A program made the position numbers and the translations under genes. This document shows positions 45,473-57,698 of a stretch of DNA of 64,000 nt, in pieces. Where the stretch lies: assembly GCA_032629725.1 (NCBI GenBank), contig JAFEVB010000002.1, positions 4,154,001 through 4,218,000 on the forward strand, in the 5' to 3' direction. The notes under the pieces are model-generated. The model had not been told where the DNA came from, did not search any database, and was given only the letters and a program-made list of their open reading frames with translations. Position 1 is the stretch's first letter. Each line of letters starts with the position of its first letter. Source of the stretch: Gremmenia infestans. Taxonomy: Eukaryota > Ascomycota > Leotiomycetes > Helotiales > Hamatocanthoscyphaceae.

Positions 45473-47000
45473 GACGTTTGGGATTCAGGGGAATTAGGCG
45501 TTGGATAGGTATCGTTGCACTGGTAATCTTATTTGTGCAGGTTTAGGCGATTAGGTTGGATCTTGAGTCTGCTCATTCATTTGGGCTTTGGTTTGATGTA
45601 ACGGAACTAGTTTTATCATTCAATCCTTCATGTGGACTTCATTTGCCGTTGTGATTAGTTGAAGATGGATAGAGAGTTTAAGGTTGGGGGAGGCTGGCGT
45701 ATGTGGGCTTCCGGACCATCAACTTGTATGGCACTGAAAACTCATGCATTATGCGGTACCATTATCGAAAAGTCGTCAAAAGGTTGGTAAATAAGTTCGC
45801 CCGCTTGGCTTCTCATTTGTGGGTATTTGGAGTCAAACTATCGTTTTTGACAGCTCGCTCCTTCCGCAATTGATCATTACAAGGCCTAGATCAACGCATA
45901 TGTGCATAACACTCATATATGAAGACGTTAACGACTGCGTCCCTAATATAGGTAATAAACTATCCGCTCCTCGAAGATTGAATTTCAGTCTGTATGACCA
46001 ACCCACTATAAAAAGAAATCACACAACATCTTCGCACTCCTAAGGATCCAATGAAACATCTATCTTTTCAATCCAAACCAGTCATCCATTCACTCTTGAC
46101 ATCCTTCTACCGTCCTCAGAAACACATGTACGTACAGCGAGACTGAGATATATAGTGAGGTTTAGCTATCTGAAGAAGCTATAGTGAGGTGACTCTACAT
46201 GCGTAAATAACTCTCAGGTGCTGAATCTGCAAAAAAAATCAAAAATAACCGTAGAATTGCTAATTCTGCACTCAGCGCATCCATAAAATGACCATCAGGG
46301 CACATATAGGATACACATCAGGAAAACATTGCACCGCACTAGATTCAAAGCAAAAACAAAAAAAAACAAGAGAATGTCTCTAGATATCTATTCTGCGAGA
46401 GATTTTCAGACCCACTCCACCCCCCAGCGCAGAAGAAGGTAGGCATTCTCCTGCCATAGCATGCACGCACGACGAGTAGAGGTGGCAAGAACTGCAGTTT
46501 GCAGGTGACGTAAGGGAAAAGAGGTTACGAGCCAGGTATATCCGGAACACGAATGAATTCTTGTGAAGATTAGGTAACAAGGTCATACACACGGAAATTC
46601 GTGTCACGTGCGGCGGTGCTAGTGAGGATTTTTGGCTTGCCTTTGCTTAGTGGGCAGTCTATAGTGAGAAAACCAACGTCCAAAGAAAGGGGTAGGCAAG
46701 AAGTGGTAGAAAGGGGTAATGAATACTTAGCGTAGTGCTCCTACTACCACGTAACTCATTTATGGAAATATATGCGCAGTAAATGCTTCGTGATGTAGAT
46801 CAAAACGATGCTTGAAAGTATGGTAAGCAAACCGAACCAAGTTTGGGGGTGATAGTACACAAAAGCCAAGTTTCCAATGTGGCACACCATTTCCATGCGC
46901 CGTAACCCTATGTTATCTCTAAACACCGACACTCTAAGTACAGTGCAGCTCTGGTGTTGGTGAACTTTCGTCCTCTCGAATCAACTCATTCTTCAATCCC
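45473..47000. other. Intergenic, no gene seen
   Basis: About 1.5 kb at the 3' ends of two convergent genes. Short frames only. It contains a CACGTG box near 46604. Confidence 0.5.
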
Positions 47001-48150
47001 TCATACCGCCGCATAGCCACCCCTACTTCCACCCCCTTGTACACTGCTGACGACCCGGCGCATCCAGTCTTTGAGGAGGTAGGGAACATCCCGGATTGCG
47101 TCACCGTGAGGGAGAAGGTCCCAGCCGCGAGCTCCGTATCGGTTGTAGTTGAGCCACGATCCGAAAATGAGGTAGGTTGCTGTGGACATGAAAGCGCTAT
47201 AGTAGATTTAGTAAAGTTCGGCGCCGATAATCCTAGATAAGGAGAGAACAAAGATGTGAGGCAGAACTTACATGAGGATAAACCAGGTGAAGAAACCCCA
47301 GCGATTCGCCTTCGCAGCATCTTCCTTTTCCTTTTCCTTCTCGCAGGCGTGCTTCGTTAGCCACTCCAATCGTAATACATCCAAGTCGGAATCTGTAGCA
47401 TCCTCCTTGTAGCTGACGAATTTCAAGCTGGAAGCGGCTGGGTCGTAATTCTTGTTTGCATCCTCCCTTTCCCCCTCGTCTTCTCCTCGCTTCCTACTCT
47501 CGTCGTCGTCGTCGTTGTACTTGTCTTCTGGATCCCAGAGGTTCTCCAAACCAGTTTTGTCCTCATCGCATACAAACTCGATGATGGATTTTTGCTTCCG
47601 CTTCTTCCCGTCCGCATCTTTGCGGAAACCTCCGTTCAATTCCATTCGCAAACCCTCCTTGCCCTCATCCGAATGTGATTTCGAGGCCTTTAGACGCTCC
47701 CACTTCGCGTCCATATTCTTCCCTCCATTTTCTATCAACTGCCCAGCAATGGGATATGCGTCCACGATCGTATCCGAGGAGCCGTCCTTTTTAATATCAC
47801 GCTCGATCGCGCAGACTTGACGATGTATCAGCACAAATCTGGTAAAGACAGATACATGTTCGCAAATGATTACCTCTAGTGCCATGAGGACACTGCTTCT
47901 CTGCCGGCACATCATCCACCCGCTTCAAAGGCCGGCAAATGTCGATTGTGTATGTGGTGTTCAAGTAACTGGCTGATTTCGAAGAATCGCTGATCATAAC
48001 TGACCGGGCGCCAGAAAGCTCTTTGAAATCGAAAGAGACTTTGTCCTTCACCAGTCTACCGCAGTCAAATCCCCCATCTGCGGCCGAGAGGAGAGGGAAA
48101 AGAAGTGTAAGCAGCATGGCCGCGTCTGTGCTGGTCTGCGGTATCCGCAT
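47001..48150 (-). CDS. ATG27: Autophagy protein Atg27 (type I membrane, MRH-like lumenal domain)
   Basis: Model: complement(join(47001..47196, 47272..47815, 47874..48150)), 338 residues; introns 58 and 75 nt. A signal peptide (core LLTLLFPLLSAADG) is followed by FDCGRLVKDKVSFDFKELSG and a cysteine-containing lumenal domain related to mannose-6-phosphate receptors. A long acidic linker (DDDDESRKRGEDEGERED) follows. One helix spans the exon 2-3 junction (WGFFTWFILIAFMSTATYLIFGSW). The cytosolic tail RDVPYLLKDWMRRVVSSVQG...GGYAAV is the diagnostic Atg27 ending, and its Y-x-x-hydrophobic terminus corresponds to the yeast sorting signal. Atg27 cycles among Golgi, vacuole and Atg9 vesicles and supports phagophore formation. 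The lumenal linker is longer than in yeast. Confidence 0.92.
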
Positions 48151-49262
48151 GGTTGACAGGTGGTTCAGAAAACGGGATCAAAGCAAGAACGTGGTGGGAG
48201 CAGACGGAGGGATGTGATAAAGAGGAGGAAAACGAGGCGGCAGAAGTTTTAGGTTCGTCGTCGTGTGGTGTTGATGGATTTGACGAAGCTTGTTCTCCAG
48301 ACTACTTCAGTTCACTCACTTCACGTCGGCATGACGCTGGACGCCGATGCTCTCACGCCTACCTAGCTTGAATTTAGGTTTACCTTAGTCAGCAGCCCGC
48401 GAAGCCTTTCCACTTGAGGTTAGCGTGCTTAGACCTTACTATTACCTGACCAACCCTCCGTCGACCCAGTAACGTGACCCAGAACTTGGCATTCCAAGCT
48501 CGCAGGCGGTCACTCGTTACTGAACATTCATTAGAATAATAGCGAAGGATAGAGTCATGTAGCCCTAAGATATGGAGATAGAAGCTTACATTAAAGTATG
48601 TTTGATAGAGCGAAGCAAAAATGATGAAGAGTTATACGAGCACAGTGCGAAATGACATGACTATAGCGAGGGAACGGATCATGTTGCTTCAACAGCCTTT
48701 GTCTAGCTACAATAAATGACAATGACAATGTTTTATTTCTAGCACCGTAAAAGATAATCAACTCTCTCCTCATATTTCATGTTATCGTGTGTGATTTCCT
48801 GCCTTTCTACTTTTTACATATCTCACGGCACTCATATCAGAAATTCGGATTCCAGAAACAAAATATCCAATGGTAATTATCCATGCAACGAGGACAGGCT
48901 TTATCTTTATTTACAGAACCCTTGTTCGACCATATCAGAACGTCGATGATGTTCTCAATGCAATTCGACCCAAAGATACTCGCATACGACACCCGAGCAA
49001 CTTTCTCTCGCATATGATATCTGAGCAATTTTCTCTCATATGATACCTGAGCAATTTTCTCTCCCATATGAAACCCGAGCAGCTTTCTCTCGCATATGAT
49101 ATCTGGGCAATTTTCGCTGAACCCGGCAGTCTTCCTCTGATGTAGCCACCAACATCGCGGGCAATGCGATGTTGTTACGGGCTTGATCAAATTGCTGTCC
49201 CTTGAGGTAACAATTTACCCCAAAGCCCAAGCCAAGACACAAATCCCGCCACAACAAGCCCC
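48151..49262. other. Intergenic with a 28-bp minisatellite
   Basis: The Atg27 promoter lies at the left end. A five-copy tandem repeat occupies 48981-49118. No gene is seen; the minus-strand frame over the repeat is a by-product of the repeat. Confidence 0.5.
48981..49118. repeat. Minisatellite, five copies of a 28-bp unit
   Basis: Unit close to CGCATATGATATCTGAGCAA followed by TTTTCTCT. Copies: 48981-49008, 49009-49036, 49037-49062 (26 bp), 49063-49090 and 49091-49118. They differ by a few substitutions each. Confidence 0.88.
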
Positions 49263-51237
49263 TCAATCACTTAGACGAATAATAATATCGCCGCTCCACT
49301 TCGGCTCCATCTCCGCTCGAAACTTTTTCAACTCGTCCAATACAATATACACCGGCAACTTCGTCTCATCAACCATCTCCGCCCTCTCCTTATTCCTCAT
49401 AACATCGATTCCCAACCCGCCAGCAGCATCCCACTCAATCCTGAAGACGGATTTTTTCTTCGGGGCAATGGAGAGTTTTTCAACATCACTGCCAGAAAAG
49501 AACGTGTAATCCGTCTCTAATGCTTGCGCGAAGGTATCCGCGTCCTTGTCACCAGATGCAGACTTTCCACTTCTAACCTCACGAGTATCTTCCCTCATCA
49601 TCTCCAAGGTCAGCTTCCTGAGGCCGGACAGCTGTTTTGGAGCGCGGCGACTTTTCGATTTGTCTTTGAGGAGCTGTGCTTCTTGTTTGGCGGCGTCGGC
49701 GAGAAATTCCTTCAACTGGTCGATAATCATGCCGTAGGATCTCCACGGAATGCCCGTCAATGTCAAGTCCCTAATTCGGTGATTATCCGAGGGTACAAAG
49801 GCGCCCCAATTCCTCTTGTGTGCCGCTCCAAACACAGCCTCGGATTTGTAGAGATACTCGAAAGAGTAGCCATTTGCTTGTTCAGACGACGACATGATCG
49901 TCGGGCAGTAAGTTACAAGCGAGTGGTGGATTCGGAGGACTTCTAGGCGGTTGCCGTATCTGTGGAAGATGGGGTGTACGCTATCTGGCTGCATGAAGTA
50001 CCTTGTATTCGGGTACGCACCTCCTAATTCGATACTGGAGCAAATGACCGAACCAGCATCGAGGACTTGCAGGCGGCGCCCTCTACGGAGGAGTCGATAG
50101 ATACCACTTGCGGTCAGTTTGTTATTCCTGATGTATAGCTGTGTCAGGCCCGTACTACACAATATGTCGTCGTTGATATCGAGAATTGGTTGTATGTGCT
50201 GGGTCAAGAGCGCGTGGCGTTGCATGTACATGTTAAACTCCATTTCATGGTCCGGCCGAGGCGGAAGGTTGTCGTCAGCTCGGAAGTTGTTCTCTTCTGC
50301 TGGCAGTTCCGTGTAGCGCGGCACTGCCTCTAGTAACTCGACCCCCGAGTCCAAAGGAGCTGAATGATGAAGTTGCGGGGCTTGAGGCGGTAGCTCGAGA
50401 AAGCAACCATCTATAATCCGATCGACAGCCCTGTCAGTCAAGTTGTTAAAGGCAAGATCCAAGCTCCAAAGACGGAACTCGGTCTGCAAAACGGCGCTAG
50501 GAAGCATGCTGTCCGTTAGATTCATATTTCTGAGTTTGAGAATCCGAAGATTCGGAAATGAACCACCTGAGTACTGGCGGGTGAACTCTGGACCGACGGT
50601 GGTTCCTGATAAATCAAGGAACATGAGTGGCACGAAGGCGCCGGATGAGGCAACATCAGAAGTGCGAACTCCTCGTAACTCAAACAAATCGAGCAGTAGT
50701 ATCTGGACAGGTCGTGGACCCTTGTCGTTAAGGCCCCAAAATGGAGAGCTATCTGCTTCCACTTTCAATCCAGAGACTATAATGAACCGAAGGTTCGGGA
50801 AGTATTGAGTAGACCTGAACGCCAGCTGAGTGGTCAGGATGTTCTCATGGTATCTCCATTCTGCTTGCAGATGAGATTGGCTTCGAAGGGCTAGAAGGGG
50901 TCCGAAGGTCAATGTCAAGACCATGTCAAGGGTGTACGGCTTGTTCTCGTCGCCAAACTGCGGGATAACGCTTTCCAGAAACTTTACAGATCGGGCTCGA
51001 AGCTGTTAGCAGGCGAATATAAATAGGGGTATTGAGCTTACCGAAAGGTGTTGCCGTCCGCGAGATGATTCTGAGCGGGTCGCGCCACAACCTGGGACTC
51101 ATCTCATCTCGCCACTCCTTCGACAGACGGCATATCGCTGCGAGGGAAGTTCCATCTAGATATTTTTCCAGATATGGCGCCATGATTGCCACGATGTTAT
51201 CGTTGGTCGCTTCCTCATAGGTTGGGGGGAGAGACAT
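49263..51237 (-). CDS. F-box/LRR-like protein
   Basis: Model: complement(join(49263..50995, 51042..51237)), 642 residues; intron 46 nt. The N-terminus has the layout of a degenerate F-box (IVAIMAPYLEKYLDGTSLAAICRLSKEWRDEMSPRLWRD), although the usual leading LP is not seen in place. After splicing it continues ARSVKFLESVIPQFG. Leucine-rich segments follow: FPNLRFIIVSGLKV, PLMFLDLSGTTVG, FPNLRILKLRNMNLTDS, LWSLDLAFNNLTDRAVDRII, LTQLYIRNNKLTASGIYRLLRRGRRLQVLDAGSV. These fit LRR consensus (LxxLxLxxN). Such proteins usually recruit substrates to SCF ubiquitin ligases, which is an inference here. The C-terminal third is not repetitive. Confidence 0.8.
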
Positions 51238-53530
51238 GGTAGCGACAGGGTTTGTACCTGTAGGCTAAGCGTGCCCTGGGTAATTTCTCCTGAGGAGAGA
51301 GAAAGCGGTTGGTAGCGAGTACGATGTTTGGTAGTGAGACTATAGTCGTGCCGTGCAGCCAGGCAGTAATCCAAAGATCAAATCTACGTACTGTGAGGAG
51401 GAGTCACTGCGATTTGCGAGTGCAAATGTGGGTAGCTAGATGTTGATACCTCGTAGAAGCAATCTGTAATCCAAGGATTAGGTCTCCCTAGCTACTGTGG
51501 AGGTGTAGGTGCTGCCGGTTCTCAGTAGCGAGTACAAGGGTGGGTAGCTGAAGGGGATGTACACCAGGGTTCGCGCTACTCAGGGGTGTACAGACAGGTG
51601 CAGATGAAGGTGGGTAGGTGGATGGCGATGGCCTCGCCAAACCAGTCAGGGCGACCAAGGCTTACTCTGTGTAGATTGAGCGACCAGTGGTCGATGGGGA
51701 GTGTGAAGGTGGGTAAGGTAGCTAGCTGTACGTCTACACCAGGTAGATGGCCAACTTCTTTAGAGGCTGAGAAATACAAGAATCCGTCGAGTGATAAAGA
51801 ACGGCAAGTATGAGGCCAGAAAGCTGCTACGCTTCTTGCGATGTCTTCTGTGCTTGAGGTGTCGCGGTGCGCTATGAGAGACAAAATCGATGTGGACTGT
51901 GGAGAACGCTGAGGACGGGAGAAAGAGATTCAAGTAAATATATCTGTGTGGGTTTGTCTGCTCGCGTGCCCCTGTGGTAGATGGAGCGGTCGCTTAATCC
52001 GCCCCCAACTCCGGCCGGCGGAACAAAACCCTCCCACCACCAAGTCAATAGGACAAAGACTCCCCTCCTGCTGCAATCAACGGCTTGTCGAACTTTGCAA
52101 CAACCACAAGACTTGGTAAAAGCCCAAAATCACGAAAGACGACAGCGTGTGTTTACTTGCGTGCGGATTTTCAAAAACTCGATCTGTTCTGGATCCTCAG
52201 ACACTGCGGACACGACCTCTGAGCTTGAACTTCTGGTTTCGAGATTGGATCTTGCAGCTTCTCTTGCTACTGATCCTCATGATGCGATTGCAGAAGAGGG
52301 AGATCGGCGTATAGATGGGTAATATACAGGTTCGGAAATACCGACAACCAGCGGCCTTGACGATAGAAGGACTTCAGACAAGCAGGGCAATGTTGATACT
52401 ATATGAGAACAGGTTAGCATCTTTCCATCAAGTGATCAACAGCTAACTTATTGCCAGACATCTGCGATGAACCACGCTAATAAGAAACACCATAAGCGGA
52501 GGTCGATCTTTAAACATGACGGATATGCAAAAGGTGGAGCCCATGGCTGTCACTAAATCGAGCAGACGAGGGTTCGTCGAAAGAGCATTGCAGTCAACAG
52601 CGCAGAAGATGAACACCGAAAAGAAGATGAAAGCTTCGTTTCTATCGACATGAAAAGGAAAGAGCAGCGACACATACCAGGTACAAATACTCTTCCCTAC
52701 CAAATACGATATCTCTTCACCACAACCCTCCTTTTCAAAAAGGGGTTTAATCTTCAACAAACACACCTATACATATACATATACATATACAACAAATCCA
52801 CGAAAAATAAAAGAAACGTTGTCGTTAGAAGCGCGTGCGGCTACGCAGCCCGACACCAAAATAGTTCCCGCTGCCTTGTCTCTTTCCGGTCAAGGTTTCA
52901 ACGTCACAACCACAAATCTCGACTGTATCCGGACAGCAAGGGACGAAGAACAACGAAGAGGGCAGCGAAGAAGTGAAGTCCTATTGGGAATAGAGATGGA
53001 GAGAAAGAGAAAGAGAAATGCCGTTGCTACGCCATCACGAGACATGTACGAGTCGTCATTCCAGAGGCACAGCACCAATGAGGTGAGTGCTGTAACGCAC
53101 GCTGCTTTTGCGTCGGCACGCGCCGGCTGAAGTAAGAATCTTGAGAAACTTCTCACTTACGACCCAAAAAATCGCGCACAATGTTCGGATTTCAGTAAAA
53201 AGTTTAGGGACGAGGAAAAGACAAAAGGGGGCATGGGAAAATAAGAACAGATGGTTACGATTGTTGTTAGTGTCAACCGGAGACGCCAGGTTCTTAGTTG
53301 TGGCATTTTTGGAAATGGTTATTTTGGAGTCATTCTTGATTTATCGACACATACTTCATACAACATCCAAACAACCCAGGATATCTGAACCCAATCATCC
53401 CAAGTACCACCACTTGACCTCTTGGTCGCCACTGCTGAGCCTCCAACACTTTCTCGCCGAGGACGTTGAATGCATGAGCGTATGTGCGAAGCTCGTTCGA
53501 GATCAAAATGTGGGCGACCCTATGCTCGAC
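51238..53530. other. Long gene-poor stretch, left part
   Basis: Contains the F-box gene promoter with partly duplicated sequence (blocks starting AATCCAA near 51369 and 51467). A 113-codon + frame at 51981-52322 is unrecognised. A TATACA microsatellite lies at about 52769-52790. Composition is ordinary; coding potential is weak throughout. Confidence 0.4.
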
Positions 53531-53577
53531 CGAAGGGTGCAACCCCCATACTTGCTTGTACTTGATTCCCACAGCAG
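53531..53577. repeat. Dispersed 43-47-bp repeat, copy A
   Basis: Core GGGTGCAAnnCCCATACTTG and GATTCCCACAGCAG, separated by a variable 5-9 bases. Also present at 53686-53728 and 54081-54124. Confidence 0.8.
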
Positions 53578-53685
53578 TCCTGGCTTGCTCGACTAAAACC
53601 ATCTATTTGTTGAGGGTCATGCTCGACCGGATTGAATTGCGCTTCTTCGTAATTCGTTTTGAAAGCACGGTCTAGACACATCCTC

Positions 53686-53728
53686 CGAGGGGTGCAATAC
53701 CCATACTTGGAATTGATTCCCACAGCAG
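53686..53728. repeat. Dispersed 43-47-bp repeat, copy B
   Basis: Shares GAGGGGTGCAATACCCATAC and GATTCCCACAGCAG with copy C; copy A is a little more divergent. The flanks of the copies are unrelated. Confidence 0.8.
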
Positions 53729-54080
53729 GAAGTAGTAGGTCTGGAACATACAGTCGCTAATGGCTTCCGGGCGAAACAGAAACATTATCTCCAGGTGAGC
53801 ATCTTTAACGCCTTTTGGGATTCGTAGACTTTCGATATATTTTAGGACCGTTACCTTAGCCTCCTATTGCTCATCCATATTCAAAAGGCTCGGCGACGAT
53901 GCTCGGCTCTCGTAAAGGCCAAGACGTCGTCCGCCCACATTTCGAACGTGTCTAAATCCTCCTGCAGGTGAAGGTTTCCTGCTCATGGATCATATGCTCC
54001 CTTGGATGAGTTGTTGGAGCTGGTAGCACTGCAAGTCCGTGGGAGCTTGGCTGGTGCTGCGGTTTCCACGTCGTCCCCGA

Positions 54081-54124
54081 CTGAGGGGTGCAATACCCAT
54101 ACTTGTACTAGATTCCCACAGCAG
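54081..54124. repeat. Dispersed 43-47-bp repeat, copy C
   Basis: The third copy, 353 bases right of copy B. On the minus strand all copies read T-A-V-G-I followed by a YKYGYCTP-like string, but copy C has a stop in that frame. Confidence 0.8.
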
Positions 54125-54543
54125 ATAGCTTTCTTGTATCTCTTGTTGGGACTTCATCGAGGTGAACATCTCTAATCTTGTTCTTTCGACGTTGCTCTTT
54201 CTTGTAGTAATCTGCTTCGCCCTTGACGATGGCTTGATAGCCCGTAGCGGTGAAAGCTTTGGGAAGTAGGAGCGTATTCACCCGCGCCGTCATAGTCGTC
54301 TCCATCATCTCCATCAGCGTACTCCCCTGCGTCGTTGTACTCGGATGCTTTCATCATCGTTTTGTCTATCTTCTTGGTAGCGTTGATTAGGATCCGGATA
54401 TTTGCTTTCGGAGCCCCGAGGCAAAATCGTGCAAAAGATCGCTGCTAGAACCTTGTTTTAGTGATGACAGCATCCGTGATCGATCGTATTGTACCTGCGC
54501 TGAATATTTTCGTGTCTCGTGCTATAGTTGGGCGACGACGTCT

Positions 54544-54781
54544 ACCAGAGCCGATCTCTCCAGCGATACGCTTTGAAAGTGTCCTGGCGAGGGCCGTATC
54601 AAGAACGACTTTATTCATGTTCGTGTGTTTCTTGAACTTTCTTGATGGCGTCACAGTTGTAGGACGATCAAGTGGTATGATTCTTCATAAGGCAAGGGAA
54701 GAGCACCAGAGCCGATCTCTTCATCAGTAGTCCGCTTAGACAGGGTTACTGTTAGGTCGGTCTCCAGAAGGACTTTAACCA
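54544..54781. repeat. Pair of degenerate roughly 75-bp repeats
   Basis: ACCAGAGCCGATCTCT starts both 54544 and 54705. Each copy ends about 75 bases later in AAG(A/G)ACTTTA. On the minus strand they read VVLDTALARTLSKRIAGEIGSG and VKVLLETDLTVTLSKRTTDEEIGSG, so they look like a duplicated, decayed coding module. Confidence 0.6.
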
Positions 54782-57698
54782 CGGCCCACATCTCGAGCGC
54801 GCAATCCTCAACAATGAGCTTTTTTGACCTTTGCCACGGGTTGAACCTATAGCGACTGATTCAAAGCCAAGGTAGCCCTGTTGTAAGTCAGGATGCGGCT
54901 CCACGATTGTTGTGTAGATGCTGCTGCGCACACAACCTTGGCGTTGTGTTAACGCTCAGCATTACGATTGAGAAGAGTGAAGGTTAGGAGGTGTAGCATG
55001 TGGCGGAGTGGTTGGAGCTGTTGCGGGAGAAGTTTCTTGCTTGTAGCACTTCAAGCCTATCAACTCTCGGTGTTGATGGGTGTTGATGAGTGTTGAATGG
55101 GGACTCACCCTCTCATCACAGGGCTGCTAGGCACTGTAGTATGAAAAGCAAGGTCGTGGCGTGGAGGCTTTGCCCTACATCTTTTTCTTCTCCACGAAAG
55201 GGTTCACTGTGCTAGGAGGAAAAACATCCTCAGATCGCGAAGCACTAATGTGGGTGGTAGGGGTGTATGTCATGAGTGACGGCAGCGAACAATCATACTC
55301 TCCCGCAGATCTGCGCACCTGTTTTCGAACATCTGGGAGGATTCGACCAAATCTTGAAATGAGATCTGTTTGCAGATGCAGTGGCAAGTATCGGAGTGAT
55401 TGATGCTGAGTAAGTCGCTGCTGACGAGATTGTAGTGCAAGGAGGGGATCGACGGACAACTGCCCGAAGTCTCCAAAGGCTAACCTCGATAGCAACATGT
55501 CTGGTAATACAGACGGCGGTCCTAATCGCACCAGCATGGAGGACTGGCATGTTGGTAATTGTGGGTGCATTGCAACTTGCAAGGACCCGTGCGTGCTTAT
55601 CCGACGTGGAGTTGGTACTCTTGAACGGAAGAGAAGACTGGGCGATGGACCGAGTGCGAATAGCAAGGCTACTTGGGCGCTGAAGTCTGTTCACTAGAGC
55701 TGCGATTGCGCAAGCAGCAAGCAGCACTGCAGCATCTGCTGTTGATTACTACGTTTGTTAGCATGGCTCAAGCTGCGTCTTTGTGGTCGATAGTACTTAC
55801 AAGAAGACCTTGTCGTTGGAGTTGTCGGCGTTTGTTGTGCCGATCTCTGAGATATGCAAGGAGCTCGCAAGATCGACTCTGACTGTTTTGCAGCCTTGTT
55901 TTCATCGGCCTGGAACCCGTACGAGATACAATCTCGCGATGGATGAAGGCACGAAACAGAGCTGTGGTGGCATTTGCAAGATTGACATAGCACTTCAGTA
56001 TCATCCCTCTGGAGATGCTTCAGATCCCGTCAGTATCGTGCTTTGGTGGAGATATGCGTGGTGGGAAGGAAGATGAAGTCTTACCTACATGCGACATCGA
56101 CGATAGCTCGTACTATCACTCCTACCCTGTGTCTCTGATGATACAACAGAGCTGGAAGGAACAAATAGGATCGTGTCGATGTGATGGGATTGAATGGTCG
56201 ATCTCTTGACTGGGCGTCGAGTTTGACGTGCAGACACTGCTGGCGATCGGGATCTCCCAAGGCAGTAGACGTGGGATGCAAGCATCTCGCGCTACTGTCG
56301 TGGTCTTGTCATGAAGGGAGTTGATGCTCAGAGGTGCCAATTGATGGGAATGAGGTTGTTGATGTTGGTAGGGATACGAAGTTGAAGGGAGTGGAGTGGA
56401 GTTGACGAGGGGTTGAAGAGAGGGGCGAAGAAGGGGCGAGCTTTAAGGCGCCGGATTTGGCCGTGTAAGTCAAGGCAGCTACCCGAGCAGCAAGGAAAGT
56501 ATCGCTCCATCCCGTGCTCCACCCCCTGGTACCGAAAGACCCGTCCTGTCTGATTCTAGCATATTGAAGACATTCACGATGGTCCATCCGTCAGCAGGTC
56601 AAGTACATTGCATCAAGCAAGGGGTCGTAATACATCTTGACCCAGATATATGGAGCTGGATCTAGATCTGGATCTGGATCTGGATGCAAGATAATGTGGG
56701 GTACTGCTTCATATTTATGTATCCTGCAAACCAGCCGTTTATGCTCTTTGCATACGCATACGCTGCTGCGTTGCATTGCATGGCATCTATGCGGTACGGA
56801 CGGTAATCGTGCGTTGTGATTCTGTTTGTCGTGAACTTCTTCTCGTTACATGAACGTATGTCCATGTTCTTTTCCATTCCGTCTACTTGTTCTTTGTTTG
56901 CCTTGACTGGGTTGTGTCTCACTTATTTCTATCACCTGTGCCTTATTCTTCGAACAAGACATGGCCCTTTTCGTGGGAATTTGAAAGTGAATTTACACGT
57001 GATTTGGACCAGCTAAATCTGCTAAACTTGGAGATTGTTTGCTGTCAATGCCACTGATGGTAGTAGATTATTCACTGTTGGAAGCCTTTTGTTTCAACAT
57101 CTCATACATAGACAGTTATATTTTAGATAGTAAGTCTTTCCCAATAATGATAATAAATGCCAACTGAAAGTCCAAGCAAGGACACTATAAAATACATGAC
57201 AAGAATATAGGTAACCCCACAACAATCCAATGAACGCAGGCGTCCAATCAATCAAACTGGGGGCAAAAGCACCAGCTTCGAAAAATTCCAGCCTCTGGAT
57301 ATTCCCTCCCACCGCTTACTCCAAGGTATAAAGACAGTGCCGACGAAAGAATCTAAAAAAATATCCTACACTACCACCAGCTACCATACAGACACAGCAA
57401 ACACCCTCCATGAAATATCCTATATGACTGAATATCTCCACGCAGATTTCCCCCAACATGATTTTTCTGATTTGAGTACAAGTAATAGAACAGATTTTGA
57501 GTGACAAAGAAAAGTGGTGCGGACGGGCCTGCGCTAGCGCCGAGAAGCAAAAAGAGAGCAATCCGAGAAATCTTTTTGTCAAAACTCGAAATTCCACTAT
57601 CGACGACAACAGTTGAAATTGTCAAACGAAAAGCTAACTAGGAAAGTATCATGGAGAGCAAGCGCCAGCATTCTAATTGTCACCACGGCAACCATGCT
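54782..57698. other. Long gene-poor stretch, right part
   Basis: Overlapping medium frames on both strands around 55175-56300 resemble no family and have no clear splice structure. GGTGTTGATG-type short tandem copies lie near 55073-55100. A GGATCT microsatellite lies at about 56657-56684. The last kilobase is the AT-rich 3' flank of the C2H2 gene. Confidence 0.4.

Noticed and set aside
51981..52322. 113-codon + frame starting MERSLNPPP
   Set aside because: It could be a first exon, but the downstream exons I tried do not give a coherent protein.
54670..54690. AAGTGGTATGATTCT, similar to the D-arm of tRNA-Pro
   Set aside because: No anticodon stem or B box follows. It lies in the decayed repeat region and is best treated as chance.
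55175..55727. Two overlapping minus-strand frames of 144 and 163 codons
   Set aside because: Both frames and the opposite strand are open together, the residue composition is atypical, and no splice structure or family is visible.
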